A stretch of DNA of 64,000 nucleotides from Aquisphaera giovannonii. Its GTDB lineage: Bacteria; Planctomycetota; Planctomycetia; Isosphaerales; Isosphaeraceae. Both the position numbers and the translations under genes were made by a program. Location: NCBI RefSeq assembly GCF_008087625.1, contig NZ_CP042997.1, positions 496,001 to 560,000 of the forward strand. The letters are read 5' to 3'. Positions 35,068 through 45,056 of the stretch are shown one piece after another (positions within the stretch are counted from its first letter, which is position 1; every line of letters starts with the position of its first letter). Under the pieces are notes generated by a model. That model did not search any database. It was not told the DNA's origin and saw only the letters and a program-made list of their open reading frames with translations.

Positions 35068-35857
35068 TGCCGACGCCAAGCGGCCTCCGGCTCGGCCGGG
35101 GTTGAGGCCCGGATCGAACGCGGAGGGAGGGGCGGGCTGCCCCCGGCAGGCCGGGCAAGCCGACGCTCGCGATCGGCGGGCGCCCGCGACGTCCGGCATG
35201 GGCCGGAGGGGGCCGCGGCCTCGCGAGCGGATGCGGGAGGCGACTGCCCCTCGAGGCGTGATGCCCCGAGGGGACGGTGGAGCGAAGTCACCCGCCCGGT
35301 CCCCGCGCGGCCGGAACGCTGGGCCCCGGCGCGACTGACGTGGCCGAAGCGCTCGCCGGCCGTGCCGTCCCGTCACGGGACTCGGCTCGGACTCGCTGCG
35401 GGACCGGCTGCCGCGCCGCCGTGACCGCGCCCCCGGGCGGCGGCTGCTGGACCGCCCATCCCCGCAGATCCAGCCCCGCGCCGCAGTCCTCGGCGGCCGC
35501 CACGGTCGCTCGCCCGGAGGCGCATCGACGCCGATCACGCCGTCGCGGGCGTAACACGGGCGCCCGCGATGGCGGCGGGGCGGCGGCGACGGACGGCCCG
35601 CGGGTCCGGCCCCGGCCCTGTCGCGGAAGCCAGCTCGCAACGCCCCGGCCTGGCGCTGTCGGCATGCATCGCACACCGGTCGTCGTGGCAGAATGAGGTC
35701 ATTAACCAATTCTAATTCATTGGCGGTTTCTTATGCGTGATGAATAATCGAGGGATGACACGCGGCGACTCGCTCTTCTTATTCGGCTCTAGGGGCCAAA
35801 CATAGCATCTAATCCCTTCTCGCTCGTGGCGAACGGGACATCACCGCCTCAGCAATT
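35068..35857. other. Non-coding stretch, 790 bp
   Basis: No credible gene. The first ~630 bp is high-GC. The last ~150 bp (from about 35700) turns AT-rich, with the short palindrome CCAATTCTAATTCATTGG near 35706-35723. The composition shift marks the edge of the IS630 insertion region. Confidence 0.5.
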
Positions 35858-36752
35858 CCGCGGAACTTTTTTGACAGCCCGCCCCGAGCCAGAGATCCTC
35901 GGAGAGGACGGCCGAGGCCTGCGGCGCCTTGCGACCCGGCACGCTGTCGAGAAGGAGGCCGTCACTCGGCGGCCCGCATCGACGCTTCGGCGGGATGGCT
36001 CGGATCTCCGCCGGCGGACATGGGCCGGGAATGCCGGATCGTCGGCCGGCCCGCCGCTCGGGCCAGGGCGGCGTCATCCGATGTCCGGTCGCGGGGTTCA
36101 TCACCCCGAGCCACCCTCCGGGTGTCCCGGCCGCCGATCGGGAACCCCGCCGGTCCCCCCTCGGTGCGCGGCCCCCGCGCCGTCGGGGGATCTCATCCGG
36201 TCGGCCTCATCCGGGTCGGCAGGGCGCCCCGGGCCGGGGGCGAGCACGTACCGAGACCGCTTCCAGACGTAGCCGAGCCTCCGGAGACTCCGCCGGAGCG
36301 TGTCATCGGAAGGCCCTAGCCCGAGCTCCTTCTCGAATTGCCGCCGGAGCAGCGGGATCGTCCATTCCGGGCGGGGATAGCCCAGGGCCTGCGGCGACCT
36401 GCCCATGAGGGAGGGCAGCAGGCTGGCGGTCCGCTCGGCCCACAGGGCCGGCCGCCCGCTCCGGTCCGCATCGCGGAGCGTCGAGGGATCCGGATCGCGG
36501 GCGAAGGCCGCCGCCCAGTTATGGACGCTCTGCCGACTCACGCCGAGCATGGCCGCGATCTCCGCGGCGGACCGACCGCGGTCGAGCTCGAGCACGGCGA
36601 GCGTCCTGCGGTAGATGCGGGCGTCCCGCGTGGACCTGAGTTGCCGATGGAGACGATCCCGTTGACCGCGCGAGAGTTTCCATCGACTCATCTCGACGCC
36701 TCCGTCTCGCTGTGCACGCATGACTGCTGATTGTGTCAAAAAACTTCTGCGG
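35858..36752 (-). mobile_element. Degenerate IS630-family insertion element
   Basis: The 19-bp terminal inverted repeats are CCGCGGAACTTTTTTGACA (35858-35876) and TGTCAAAAAACTTCTGCGG (36734-36752), matching at 17 of 19 positions. The ~895-bp element encloses a broken transposase read on the minus strand. The outer boundaries (target TA) could not be fixed. The AT-rich flanks are unlike the rest of the window. Confidence 0.8.
36101..36691 (-). pseudogene. IS630 transposase, intact N-terminal part and decayed DDE part
   Basis: The first ~165 residues are normal for IS630: an HTH domain (LDRGRSAAEIAAMLGVSRQS), a Pro/Arg linker, and the block LRRSLRRLGYVWKRSRYVLA. The frame then loses homology and stops at 36101. 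Downstream remnants appear in another frame: ATGHRMTPPW after a GxMN-like start, and LLLDSVPGRKAPQ, resembling the second DDE aspartate region. So the catalytic domain is broken by frameshift and deletion, and the element cannot encode its own active transposase. Confidence 0.75.
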
Positions 36753-37076
36753 CCCGGCGGAGATTATGCCAAGAATATGATATGGGCTTTCTAAACATGC
36801 AGTGATGATTCCCGGTGTGACGTACGCATTGTTAGGTCGTGCCGTGATCTCGATGATTCGTCGTGCAAGGCACTGGCATACTGATTTTTGATAGTTTAAA
36901 ACAGGACCAAGAAACTGTCACTCGTCGAAGTCCAGGCGTCGGCGAGCGACTTCGGGATGAGGAAGGCCATCATCGTCGCCCACCAACCACTCGCCGCGGA
37001 GCCGTCGCCCGGGGCGTCGGGACGCGTCGCGGTGTCGAGGCGTGCCTCGCCGCTGCGGTAGCGAAAGGAGCGGGAC
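36753..37076. other. Intergenic stretch, 324 bp, partly AT-rich
   Basis: It lies between the IS630 relic and the methyltransferase gene. The first ~150 bp is AT-rich (TTTTTGATAGTTTAAAACAGG near 36890), then GC-rich. No gene is seen. It should hold the promoter of the methyltransferase gene; AGGAG at 37066-37070 is that gene's ribosome site. Confidence 0.4.
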
Positions 37077-37859
37077 TTGCGGGAAGCTCCCAGATACGGC
37101 AAGGAATTCTACCGGGACCGCGCCGAGGCCAGCCGGAGGAGCGGAGAGATCATCCTCTCGCTCCTCATGGAGGCCATCCCCGGAATCCGTTCGGCCGTGG
37201 ACCTGGGGTGCGGCACGGGGGATTGGCTCTCGGTCCTCAGGGACAAGGGCGTGGAGACGATCCAGGGCTACGACGGCCCGTGGGTCCTCGAGACCGACGC
37301 CCTGGCCATCCCGCGGGAATGCTTCCGGCCGATCGACCTGAACCAGCCCGGCGATCTATCGGACCGGAGATACGACCTGGCGATCTCGGTCGAGGTCGGC
37401 GAGCACGTGCAACCGGCCAACTCCCCCGCCCTGGTCCGCAGCTTGACGCAGCTCTCGGACGTCGTCCTGTTCTCCGCGGCCGTCCCCGGGCAGGGGGGCA
37501 CCGGCCACGTGAACGAACGCTGGCCTTCCGACTGGGCCGACCTGTTCGACCGGGAGGGCTACGAGACGATCGACGTGCTGCGGGGGATGATCTGGGACGA
37601 CGACAGGCTCTGCTTCTGGTATCGCCAGAACGTCCTCCTGTTCCTGAACCGAGAGACGAAGGCCGGCCTCATCGAATCGCTGGGCCGTCGGGCCAGGCCC
37701 CCACTCTCCGTGATCCATCCCGACCTGTACCTCCTGAAGAATAAGAACGCCATCCCGAGTGTTCTGCATGCCGACGTCTCCGCCCGCGACGCCCTGAAGT
37801 TATTCCTGCGCTGCACCGGGAACGCCTTCCGGCGAAGGCTCCCGGCCTCGAAATCGTAA
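37077..37859 (+). CDS. Class I SAM-dependent methyltransferase
   Basis: 260 residues. The SAM-binding motif I is AVDLGCGTGDWLSVL (about 39-53), followed by an acidic residue in QGYDG and the motif IV-like YDLAISVEVGEHV. The frame begins with TTG at 37077; AGGAG lies six bases before it and no better start fits. The substrate is not evident. The neighbour is a family 2 glycosyltransferase (146 bp downstream), so methylation of a sugar or glycan is a fair guess. It resembles methyltransferases of polysaccharide or O-antigen clusters. Confidence 0.85.
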   Translation: MREAPRYGKEFYRDRAEASRRSGEIILSLLMEAIPGIRSAVDLGCGTGDWLSVLRDKGVETIQGYDGPWVLETDALAIPRECFRPIDLNQPGDLSDRRYDLAISVEVGEHVQPANSPALVRSLTQLSDVVLFSAAVPGQGGTGHVNERWPSDWADLFDREGYETIDVLRGMIWDDDRLCFWYRQNVLLFLNRETKAGLIESLGRRARPPLSVIHPDLYLLKNKNAIPSVLHADVSARDALKLFLRCTGNAFRRRLPASKS

Positions 37860-38006
37860 CGGCCCGGTCGGCCCTCTGGCCGTTGGACGAGCCGGCCCGG
37901 CGATCCGCGATCGCGGTGCGCGCGGTCGGCCGTGCCCGGCCCAAGGGGGGGCGCCGCCACACCGTCCCGATGAACTTTCACTGCGTATGAAACCGGAGAA
38001 CCTTTG

Positions 38007-38918
38007 ATGAGCCATATGCCCAGGATCTCCGTCTGCATGTCGGTCTACAACGGGGAGAGGTACCTCGACGAGGCGATCGATAGCATCCTCGCCCAGACCT
38101 GCGGGGACTTCGAATTCCTGATCATCGACGACGGCTCCACCGACGGCTCGCGGGCGATCCTGGAACGGTACGCCGCCCGGGACGTGCGGATCCGGCTGAA
38201 CAGCCGCCCCAACACCGGGCTCGCCGTGGCCCTCAACGAGATGATCGCGATGGCCAGGGGCGAGTACATCGCGCGGATGGACGCCGACGACTTCTCGCTG
38301 CCGGAGCGGTTCGAGAAGCAGCTCGCCTTCCTCGACGAGAACCCCGAGTACGACCTGGTGGGCAGCCGGGTCACGATCATCGACCCGAACGGCTCCCCCC
38401 TGGGGGTGATGGGCGACTGCCTGACCCACGAGGAGATCGACGCCGCCCTGATCGGGGCGAAGGGGCAGATGATCTACCACCCGGCGGTGATGATGCGGAA
38501 GCGGGCCGTCGAGGAGGCCGGGGGCTACCGCGCCGAGTACAAGGTGGCCCAGGACCTCGACCTGTTCCTCCGGATGGCGGAGAGGGGGCGGCTCGCCAAC
38601 CTGGCCGAGCCCCTGCTCCGGTACCGTGAGCACCTGGACAAGGTGGGGCACACGCGGACCGCCGAGCAGAACAACGTCATCATCCGCGCGCTCAGCGACG
38701 CCCATCGCCGCCGCGGCCTCGGCCCCTTCGCCCTCCCGCCGGACGCACCCGTGCACCAGCCGGTCTCGGTCGCCAAGAGGCGGAGGATCTGGGCGTGGTG
38801 GGCCCTCAGTTCGGGCTACGTGGCGACGGCGCGGAAGCATGCGCTGGCGAGCGTCGCTCGCGACCCGCTGGGCCTCGAATCGTGGCGGGTCCTCTATTGC
38901 ACCCTGCGAGGCCATTGA
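38007..38918 (+). CDS. Glycosyltransferase family 2
   Basis: 303 residues. GT-A fold: ISVCMSVYNGERYLDEAIDS at the start, EFLIIDDGSTDGS, and the metal/nucleotide-binding DxD in ARMDADDFSLPERF (about 92-97). A later VAQDLDLFLRMAERG holds the acidic residues of the acceptor site. Such enzymes transfer a sugar from a nucleotide donor during exopolysaccharide or O-antigen synthesis. The ATG at 38007 (GGAGA upstream) is preferred to a TTG at 38004. There is no membrane segment. It probably works with the preceding methyltransferase and perhaps the polytopic protein that follows on the other strand. Confidence 0.92.
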   Translation: MSHMPRISVCMSVYNGERYLDEAIDSILAQTCGDFEFLIIDDGSTDGSRAILERYAARDVRIRLNSRPNTGLAVALNEMIAMARGEYIARMDADDFSLPERFEKQLAFLDENPEYDLVGSRVTIIDPNGSPLGVMGDCLTHEEIDAALIGAKGQMIYHPAVMMRKRAVEEAGGYRAEYKVAQDLDLFLRMAERGRLANLAEPLLRYREHLDKVGHTRTAEQNNVIIRALSDAHRRRGLGPFALPPDAPVHQPVSVAKRRRIWAWWALSSGYVATARKHALASVARDPLGLESWRVLYCTLRGH

Positions 38919-39094
38919 GCGAGCCGCAGTCTCGTGCGGATCTCCGCGGGGGCCGCAGCCATCGTCGCGGGCCGCGCATCCCCCCCTCCGCGACCCGACC
39001 CTGACGAGGCCGGGCCGCCTCGGATGGGGCCGGGGATTCGGATGTCCCCCTCACGCCCGCCCCGGGCGGCGACCGATCGGGCCAGGCCGAGTTC

Positions 39095-40846
39095 CTATCC
39101 GGTCGGCCCGGGCGCCTCCGCCTCGGCCCCGGTCCTCAGCGGATCGGCGCGGCGACCATCGGCCCACTTCGCCGGCAGGCCGGTCTTCAGGAGGCTGATG
39201 GCCGCCGCCAGCGCGAAGAAGATCAGGCCCGAAGCGATCCAATCGAGTCCGACGACGATCCGCCGCAGGTCGCGGTAGGTCCTCCAGCCGGCGCCCGCCA
39301 GCCAGCCCGTCAGCCCCACGAGGGCGACCGCCAGGAACGAAGGACAGCGGATCCCGTAGCCGAGCAGGGCGGAGGCGACGATCACCAGCAACGGGTACGC
39401 CCGGAGCAGGTCCTCCGGCACGCCATCGCCCAGGCCCGGGCCACCGCGGATCGCGACCAGGCAGGACAGCCCGAGGCAGGCCGCGGCGAGATGCTGAAGG
39501 AACCGCCCGAGCCGGTCCCGGAAGCACGCGCCGATCCCGATCGCGGCGATCACCGCCAGGTGGAAGGCGGCGAGGCCTCGGTGATGCCCCAACCCGAGCC
39601 GGTCGAGCCCGATCGTGATCGTCGCGACCAGGCACGCCGATCCGACCACGCTCCTCCAGGACTCCCGACGCCGGACGGCCAGCCCCAGCTCCAGGATGGC
39701 GACCGCCAGCAGGGGGAACGGCCGCGGGGCAACCAGGCCGTTCAGGTGATACGTGTCGGGACCGACGACCGCCAGCGCGAGCAGCGACGACGTCAGCCCC
39801 GCCAGGCCCAGCGGCACGCGGCGCGAGGCGGCATGGGCGTATAGCCCCGTCACCGCAACCAGGGACAGGTAGAGGGGCGAGCCGCCCAGCCCCTTCCGGA
39901 AGAGGTCCAGGAACCCCCGGAAGACGGGATCGGGGCGATGGCCGGCCATGGCCAGCACGAGGACGCCCGGCAGGACGGCCATCGCCAGTCGCTGCATGGG
40001 GCGGCTTCGAGAGGCGATCGCCGCCTCGACCAGCAGGACGTCCAGGGCCAGCAGGAACGGGACCAGGAAGTAGGGCCCGAAGATGCTGTCCGACCTCCCC
40101 ACGGATCGCGACATTTCCACGAAATGGAACGACGTGCACAGGTAGGCGGCCCGGCCGCAGACCGCGGCGGCGAGCAGGCCGAAGAGGGTCCAGGGGAAGA
40201 GCGGATAGGGCCAGGGACTGCCGTTCTTCGCCACGTAGCCGCGACCCCGGCGGATCGCCGGGATCAGCGAGAGGAACGCCAGACTCGCCAGGGGCGAGAA
40301 GCCGAAGAGCAGCCATCGCAGCGCGGGACCCTCGGGATCGCGCAGGAACGGCGTCAGGGCCAGCGGATAGAGGAAGAACAGGCACAGGATGAGGAGGTAG
40401 GGGGCGTGGTATAGCGGGCCGAGCCGGAGGCGAATCCCCCGGAGCAATCCCTCGCCGACGAGGATCGCGAAGAGGAGCCCGCCCAGGAAGCAGGCCCGGC
40501 CCAGCCTGGGATTGCCGGCGAGCGCCTCGTCGAAGGTCACCGAGATCGCCAGGAACATCGCGACGACGAGCAGGAGCAGGGTCCGCGCGTCGTCCCAGAC
40601 GCGGCCGACGCGGATCAGGAGGCATGCCGTCGTCGCCAGCAGGAGCGTGTACCCGAGCAGGGCGATCATCAGTGCGCCTGTCCCGATCGTCCTGCCGCTG
40701 GTGTCGAACGACATCCGCAGGCCGATGAAGACGAGATCGGCACTGAGGACATAGAAGGGGTTGTTGGTGTAGAGCCAGCCGACGGGTCCCCTCGGCCTGT
40801 CCAGCTTCCGCCCGAGCGTGGTGAGAGTCTGCGTAAGGTGGGACAT
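39095..40846 (-). CDS. Polytopic membrane protein of unknown function
   Basis: 583 residues with roughly 12-14 hydrophobic helices (for example GALMIALLGYTLLLATTACL, TLLLLVVAMFLAISVTF, FLVPFLLALDVLLVEAAIAS). There is no soluble catalytic domain. The polar N terminus (LTTLGRKLDRPRGPVGWLYT) and C terminus are short. The size and helix count are reminiscent of O-antigen ligases or polymerases, but no diagnostic motif was seen. It is convergent with the glycosyltransferase gene, so a glycan role is only a contextual guess. Confidence 0.7.
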   Translation of the reverse strand: MSHLTQTLTTLGRKLDRPRGPVGWLYTNNPFYVLSADLVFIGLRMSFDTSGRTIGTGALMIALLGYTLLLATTACLLIRVGRVWDDARTLLLLVVAMFLAISVTFDEALAGNPRLGRACFLGGLLFAILVGEGLLRGIRLRLGPLYHAPYLLILCLFFLYPLALTPFLRDPEGPALRWLLFGFSPLASLAFLSLIPAIRRGRGYVAKNGSPWPYPLFPWTLFGLLAAAVCGRAAYLCTSFHFVEMSRSVGRSDSIFGPYFLVPFLLALDVLLVEAAIASRSRPMQRLAMAVLPGVLVLAMAGHRPDPVFRGFLDLFRKGLGGSPLYLSLVAVTGLYAHAASRRVPLGLAGLTSSLLALAVVGPDTYHLNGLVAPRPFPLLAVAILELGLAVRRRESWRSVVGSACLVATITIGLDRLGLGHHRGLAAFHLAVIAAIGIGACFRDRLGRFLQHLAAACLGLSCLVAIRGGPGLGDGVPEDLLRAYPLLVIVASALLGYGIRCPSFLAVALVGLTGWLAGAGWRTYRDLRRIVVGLDWIASGLIFFALAAAISLLKTGLPAKWADGRRADPLRTGAEAEAPGPTG

Positions 40847-41166
40847 GTCCGGCCCCTCCGTCTATGCGACGACGTGAGCGCGCGAGTCTCGAGACGTGCT
40901 CGATGTCTACGTCGACCCCCTGGGCCTGTGACGCCTGTAAAACGTCCGCCGATCCGACGAGCTGCTGGCACGGAGCCGGGGCCTGGCGCCGAGGCCGACG
41001 GTCCCGTCTCGGGACATCGCCGGGGCGGGGCGTCCCAGGCGTGGGCCGTCAACGCCTCCCGGCCGTGGCTCTTCGCCCGGCGGTGAATCGAAGTCGCCGC
41101 GAGGGGGAGTCGGCGGCCGGCCGCGGCCGGCGCGTCCCGACCGCGGCATGGAGTCCTGGAGCGACG
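40847..41166. other. Intergenic stretch, 320 bp
   Basis: It lies upstream of the polytopic membrane protein gene and downstream of the ClC channel gene. No gene is seen. GAGTCTCGAGAC near 40880 contains the perfect palindrome GTCTCGAGAC. Otherwise it is ordinary high-GC sequence. Confidence 0.4.
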
Positions 41167-43089
41167 TCAGCCCGGCCCGGCCTCACGCCCCGCGGGAGCC
41201 GTCGCGGGCGCCCGGAGCGACTCGATCATCGCGGTGTACGCGGAGGTCAGCTGGCGGCGGCTGAGCAGGCCGATCAGGCGGGCGGGGTCGGCCGGGGAGA
41301 CGACGGGGATCTCGTCCACGTTCAGCTCGGTCATCCGCCGCAGGGCCGTGTGCAGGGAGTCGTCGGCGGTCACGGCGAGCACCGGACGGGTGGCCAGGTC
41401 GTCGGCGAGGACGAGCGGGCCCCAGTCGGAGCCGACGAGCGCCAGGCGGACGTCGCGGAGGGAGAAGATGCCGGAGAGCCGGCCGTCGCCGTCGAGGACC
41501 GGGAAGAGGGTCTGGTTCGACCGCGCCACGCGCTGGATCAGCTCCTTGAAGGGCATCGCCGCGGGGATCGGGTCGATCCCCTCGGTCCGCACGGGCACCT
41601 CGCTGACCCGGATGCGGTCCAGCACGTCCACGACGAAGTCCCCCTGGTGCGCCGGGCTGTCGATCGGGCTGGCGACCTGCTCCTCGTAGATCGTCCAGCG
41701 GCGCGAGAGCGCCATGTTCAGCCCGCAGGCCAGCATCAGCGGGACGAGCAGGCTGTACGAGCCGGTCATCTCGCTGACCATGACGATGGAGGTCAGCGGC
41801 GTCTTCGACACGCCCGCGAAGAACCCGCCCATGCCCACGAGGACGAACGCGGCCGGGTTGATGTGGGCGATGGGCAGGAGCCCGGCGACGAGCTGCCCGT
41901 AGAAGCCGCCGATCATCCCGCCGATGAGCATCGACGGCCCGAAGACGCCGCCGCTGCCGCCCGAGCTGATCGTGAAGCCCGTGGCGACGATCTTCAGGAC
42001 GCAGAGGGCCAGGAGCAGGGCCGGGCCCATGTGGGGCTCGAAGATCCCATCGCCGGGCATCGCCAGCCTCGGGGGCATGCCGATGGCCCCCCACTGCACC
42101 CAGCCGTAGCCGCCGGTCATGATCTGGGGGAATTTCAGGGCGATCAGGCCCAGCAGGAGCCCTCCGACGGCCGGCTTGAGTTGCCGGGGGATCGGCATCG
42201 GGTTGAAGACCCGGTCCCTCATCCCGTAGAAGACCCGCACGTAGAGCCAGCCGAAGGCCGCGCAGACGACCGTCAGGCCGGCGTAGAGCGGCAGGTCGCG
42301 GAGCCCCTGGAAGCTGAGCGGGGGGAGGCTGAAGATCGGCTCCGGCGTGATGAACAGCGCGAACGTGGAGTAGGCGACGATCGAGCTCGCCAGGCACGGC
42401 AGGAGCGCCGTGGACTCGAACGCGGTGGACGAGTAGAGCACCTCGCCGGCGAAGAGCGCCCCGCCCAGCGGGGCCCGGAAGATGGCCCCCACGCCGGCCG
42501 CCGCGCCGGCGAGCATGAGCGTCCGCCGCTCGTCGGAGTGGAGCCGGAGCACCCGCGCCAGGTAGGAGCCGAAGCCGGAGCCGATCTGGGCGATCGGGCC
42601 CTCCTGGCCGGCCGAGCCGCCGGTGCCGATCGTGATGATCGAGGCGATCGACTTGATGAACGGCACCCGCGTGCGGATCACCCCGCCGCCGCGGTGGAAC
42701 GCCCGGATCATCGCGTCGGTCCCGTGCCCCTCGGCCTCGGGCGCCCAGGTGAACACGAGGATGCCGGAAATCAGGCCGCCGACCGCCGGGCAGAGCAGCA
42801 CCAGCCACCAGGGCCACGGGTACGAGACGGCGTGCCGCGTCCCCTCGAGCGTGGGGGGCATCTGGTAGTGCAGCAGGCCCCCCAGCACGTAGTGATACAT
42901 CGCCTGCAGGCAGAGCAGGAAGGCCACCGCGCCGAGCCCTCCGATCACGCCGACCAGCGGGCTGCAGAGGGCCACCCGCCCCACCCCGGGCGTCGCCCAG
43001 AGCGCGGCCATCCTCTCGAACGCCCTGCTCACCGGCACCTGCCACCACGCCGATCGCCTTACGCCGGCCGACCCTTCGGATCCCGCCAT
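41167..43089 (-). CDS. ClC-family chloride channel/antiporter with CBS domains
   Basis: 640 residues. The membrane part (about 45-470) carries the selectivity-filter motifs GTGGSAGQEGP (normally GxEGP) and SSGGSGGVFGPS (GxFxP). The cytoplasmic C terminus (about 490-625) has two CBS-type repeats (PAAMPFKELIQRVARSNQTL; RPVLAVTADDSLHTALRRM, ending IPVVSPADPARLIGLLSR), which sense nucleotides or ionic strength in relatives. The start is the ATG at 43089; a TTG 21 bp upstream in frame is less likely. It lies 67 bp from the secreted protein gene on the same strand. Confidence 0.93.
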   Translation of the reverse strand: MAGSEGSAGVRRSAWWQVPVSRAFERMAALWATPGVGRVALCSPLVGVIGGLGAVAFLLCLQAMYHYVLGGLLHYQMPPTLEGTRHAVSYPWPWWLVLLCPAVGGLISGILVFTWAPEAEGHGTDAMIRAFHRGGGVIRTRVPFIKSIASIITIGTGGSAGQEGPIAQIGSGFGSYLARVLRLHSDERRTLMLAGAAAGVGAIFRAPLGGALFAGEVLYSSTAFESTALLPCLASSIVAYSTFALFITPEPIFSLPPLSFQGLRDLPLYAGLTVVCAAFGWLYVRVFYGMRDRVFNPMPIPRQLKPAVGGLLLGLIALKFPQIMTGGYGWVQWGAIGMPPRLAMPGDGIFEPHMGPALLLALCVLKIVATGFTISSGGSGGVFGPSMLIGGMIGGFYGQLVAGLLPIAHINPAAFVLVGMGGFFAGVSKTPLTSIVMVSEMTGSYSLLVPLMLACGLNMALSRRWTIYEEQVASPIDSPAHQGDFVVDVLDRIRVSEVPVRTEGIDPIPAAMPFKELIQRVARSNQTLFPVLDGDGRLSGIFSLRDVRLALVGSDWGPLVLADDLATRPVLAVTADDSLHTALRRMTELNVDEIPVVSPADPARLIGLLSRRQLTSAYTAMIESLRAPATAPAGREAGPG

Positions 43090-43156
43090 CAATTCAAGCT
43101 CCGGGCTCAACGCCGCCGGCCGCGCGGGGCGACTCCCCGCGCGGCGGCGGCCTACC

Positions 43157-44902
43157 TCAGTTGTTCGCCGGCGGCTGCAGGGCCCGGAAGAGGGGCACCA
43201 GGCCCTTCTCGAAGACCGGGCCCACCGCGGCGGGGACGACGATGCGGAACGAGACGCCCCGCGGCGCCTGCGGCGCGACCGCGAAGCCGAGGAGCGCGGG
43301 CTCCGCGGGCAGCTCGCCGGCCTTCAGGTCGGGCCGGTTCGCCGCCGCCCCGATCGAGGTGGCGGCCAGGTTGACGATCCCCTGCGCGCTGATGAGCGCG
43401 GAGACCGTCGCCGCCTCCGGCAGCGCGGCGCGGACCTCCTTGAACGAGGCGGCCTCGCCGATGCTGGACTTGCCGTCGAGGAACGCCGAGAGGGCGGCCC
43501 TGGCCTCATCCCAGCTCCGGGCCGTGACCTGATACACGAGCTTGCCGTCGGTGCCGGACCAGGCGCTCATCTCGCCGCCGGGGAACATCGCCTTCATCGT
43601 CGCCGCGGCGGCCGGGTTCTTGGAGTTCTGCTCCGCGAACTTGTCGAGGTCGATCCGGGTGACGACGTGCGCGAAGCGGATGCCCCGGAACGGCTCGGCC
43701 ACCGGCTCGGTGATGACCTCCTTGATCAGGCCCCCCACGCCGCCGCCCTTGAAGGACTTCTGGACCTCCTGCGAGGCCGCGAGGTACTCCGCGGGGTCGG
43801 TGGCGGTGACCTTCGTCACGTTCAGCACGCTCAGGCCGCCGGCCAGCTTCGCGCTGCCGAGGGCCTCCACCCGGCCGAACGACGCGAGCTTCGCCATCGC
43901 CGCCTCCTGCTCCGGCGCGGCCTTCTTGTCCCCGTTGATCATCCTCAGGTTCGAGTTCAACAGGCGGTTGACCGTCGAGAAGTCGATGTTCATGTAGACG
44001 AAGTAGGCGGCGTCGGACGGCAGCTTCGCCAGGTCCTCGCCCGCGCCGGCCGCGAGCTTCGCGAAGGCGCCCGCGGCCGTCGACCCCGCCTTCGCGGTGA
44101 TCGCGCCGCCGATCGCCAGCCCCTTGCCGGAGGCGTCCGCGTTCAGGACGAAGGCGTCGGCGTCCTTCAGCGCGTCGAACATCGCGTTGTAGATGTCCTT
44201 CGCCGCCTCCATGTTCGCCGCGTTCCCGGCCTGCTGCCCGGCCTGGTCGAGGGCCGCCATCAGCGCGCCGCGGGCGCCCTCGATCTGGTCCCCGTAACGC
44301 TTCACCAGCGGGCCGGCGTTCACGTAGACGCCGACGTCGCCCTTGACGAGCTCCGGCACCAGCGTGAGGTCCAGGGACGCGGGGGCGTCCGCCTTCGCGA
44401 CCGCGGCCATCAGCTCCTTGTCGGGCCCGAACGCCACGTAGCCTTGCCCCTTGGCGGTGTACCAGGTCTTCTGGTCCGCCGCCCTCTCGAACGACGAGAG
44501 GCCCCCCTCCTCCTTCAGCTCGGGGGCCTTGCCGCCGTTGACGGAGGCGAGGACGCCCTGCTGGTCGCCGTCCAGGACGAGGATCGCGAAGGACCGCTCG
44601 CCCCCCTCCCCCATCTTCAGCAGGCCGACCCAGGGGGCCTTCGTGGACCCTTCGCCGAAGGACTGCCGGAACCCGGCCATCCCCTGCGCGAGGGCCGGCT
44701 CGGCCCGCTCCGCCAGCGTGGGGCTGAATGCCTTGAGCATGGCGGAGACCTCCGCCTGCGTGGCCTCCATCGGGCGGACGTGCACGACGACGTCGACGTC
44801 CGCCGGCACGGCGGCCACCCAGGCCGGCGGCGCGGGCGGCGCCTCGGCCCCCGTGAGGCCGGCCGACGCGGCCAGGATCCAGAGCGTGAACGAGGTCAGC
44901 AT
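43157..44902 (-). CDS. Large secreted protein, DUF3352-like
   Basis: 581 residues with a signal peptide (about 1-20, LTSFTLWILAASAGLTGAEA). The rest is Ala/Lys-rich alpha/beta sequence without a catalytic motif I recognise: VAAVPADVDVVVHVRPMEAT near 30, FAILVLDGDQQGVLASVNGG near 105, AYFVYMNIDFSTVNRLL near 300. The layout (a secreted protein that reports on its own 'score', followed by repeated alpha/beta units) resembles the DUF3352 proteins common in planctomycetes, but I am not certain. It is co-oriented with the ClC gene (67 bp) and lies 154 bp downstream of the PP2C gene. Confidence 0.7.
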   Translation of the reverse strand: MLTSFTLWILAASAGLTGAEAPPAPPAWVAAVPADVDVVVHVRPMEATQAEVSAMLKAFSPTLAERAEPALAQGMAGFRQSFGEGSTKAPWVGLLKMGEGGERSFAILVLDGDQQGVLASVNGGKAPELKEEGGLSSFERAADQKTWYTAKGQGYVAFGPDKELMAAVAKADAPASLDLTLVPELVKGDVGVYVNAGPLVKRYGDQIEGARGALMAALDQAGQQAGNAANMEAAKDIYNAMFDALKDADAFVLNADASGKGLAIGGAITAKAGSTAAGAFAKLAAGAGEDLAKLPSDAAYFVYMNIDFSTVNRLLNSNLRMINGDKKAAPEQEAAMAKLASFGRVEALGSAKLAGGLSVLNVTKVTATDPAEYLAASQEVQKSFKGGGVGGLIKEVITEPVAEPFRGIRFAHVVTRIDLDKFAEQNSKNPAAAATMKAMFPGGEMSAWSGTDGKLVYQVTARSWDEARAALSAFLDGKSSIGEAASFKEVRAALPEAATVSALISAQGIVNLAATSIGAAANRPDLKAGELPAEPALLGFAVAPQAPRGVSFRIVVPAAVGPVFEKGLVPLFRALQPPANN

Positions 44903-45056
44903 CTCTCGGGTTCTCCGGTCAATCGGGGCGGCCCGCCGGGGCCGCCCGCGGCGCCGGGGACGTCCCGGGCGCCCTCGCGGGCAGGGGCCGGCGTCGCCCC
45001 GTCCCCATGCATTCGCCGCGCCGGGCGATTCCTTGGAGGCCCGGGCGGCCGCCTCC

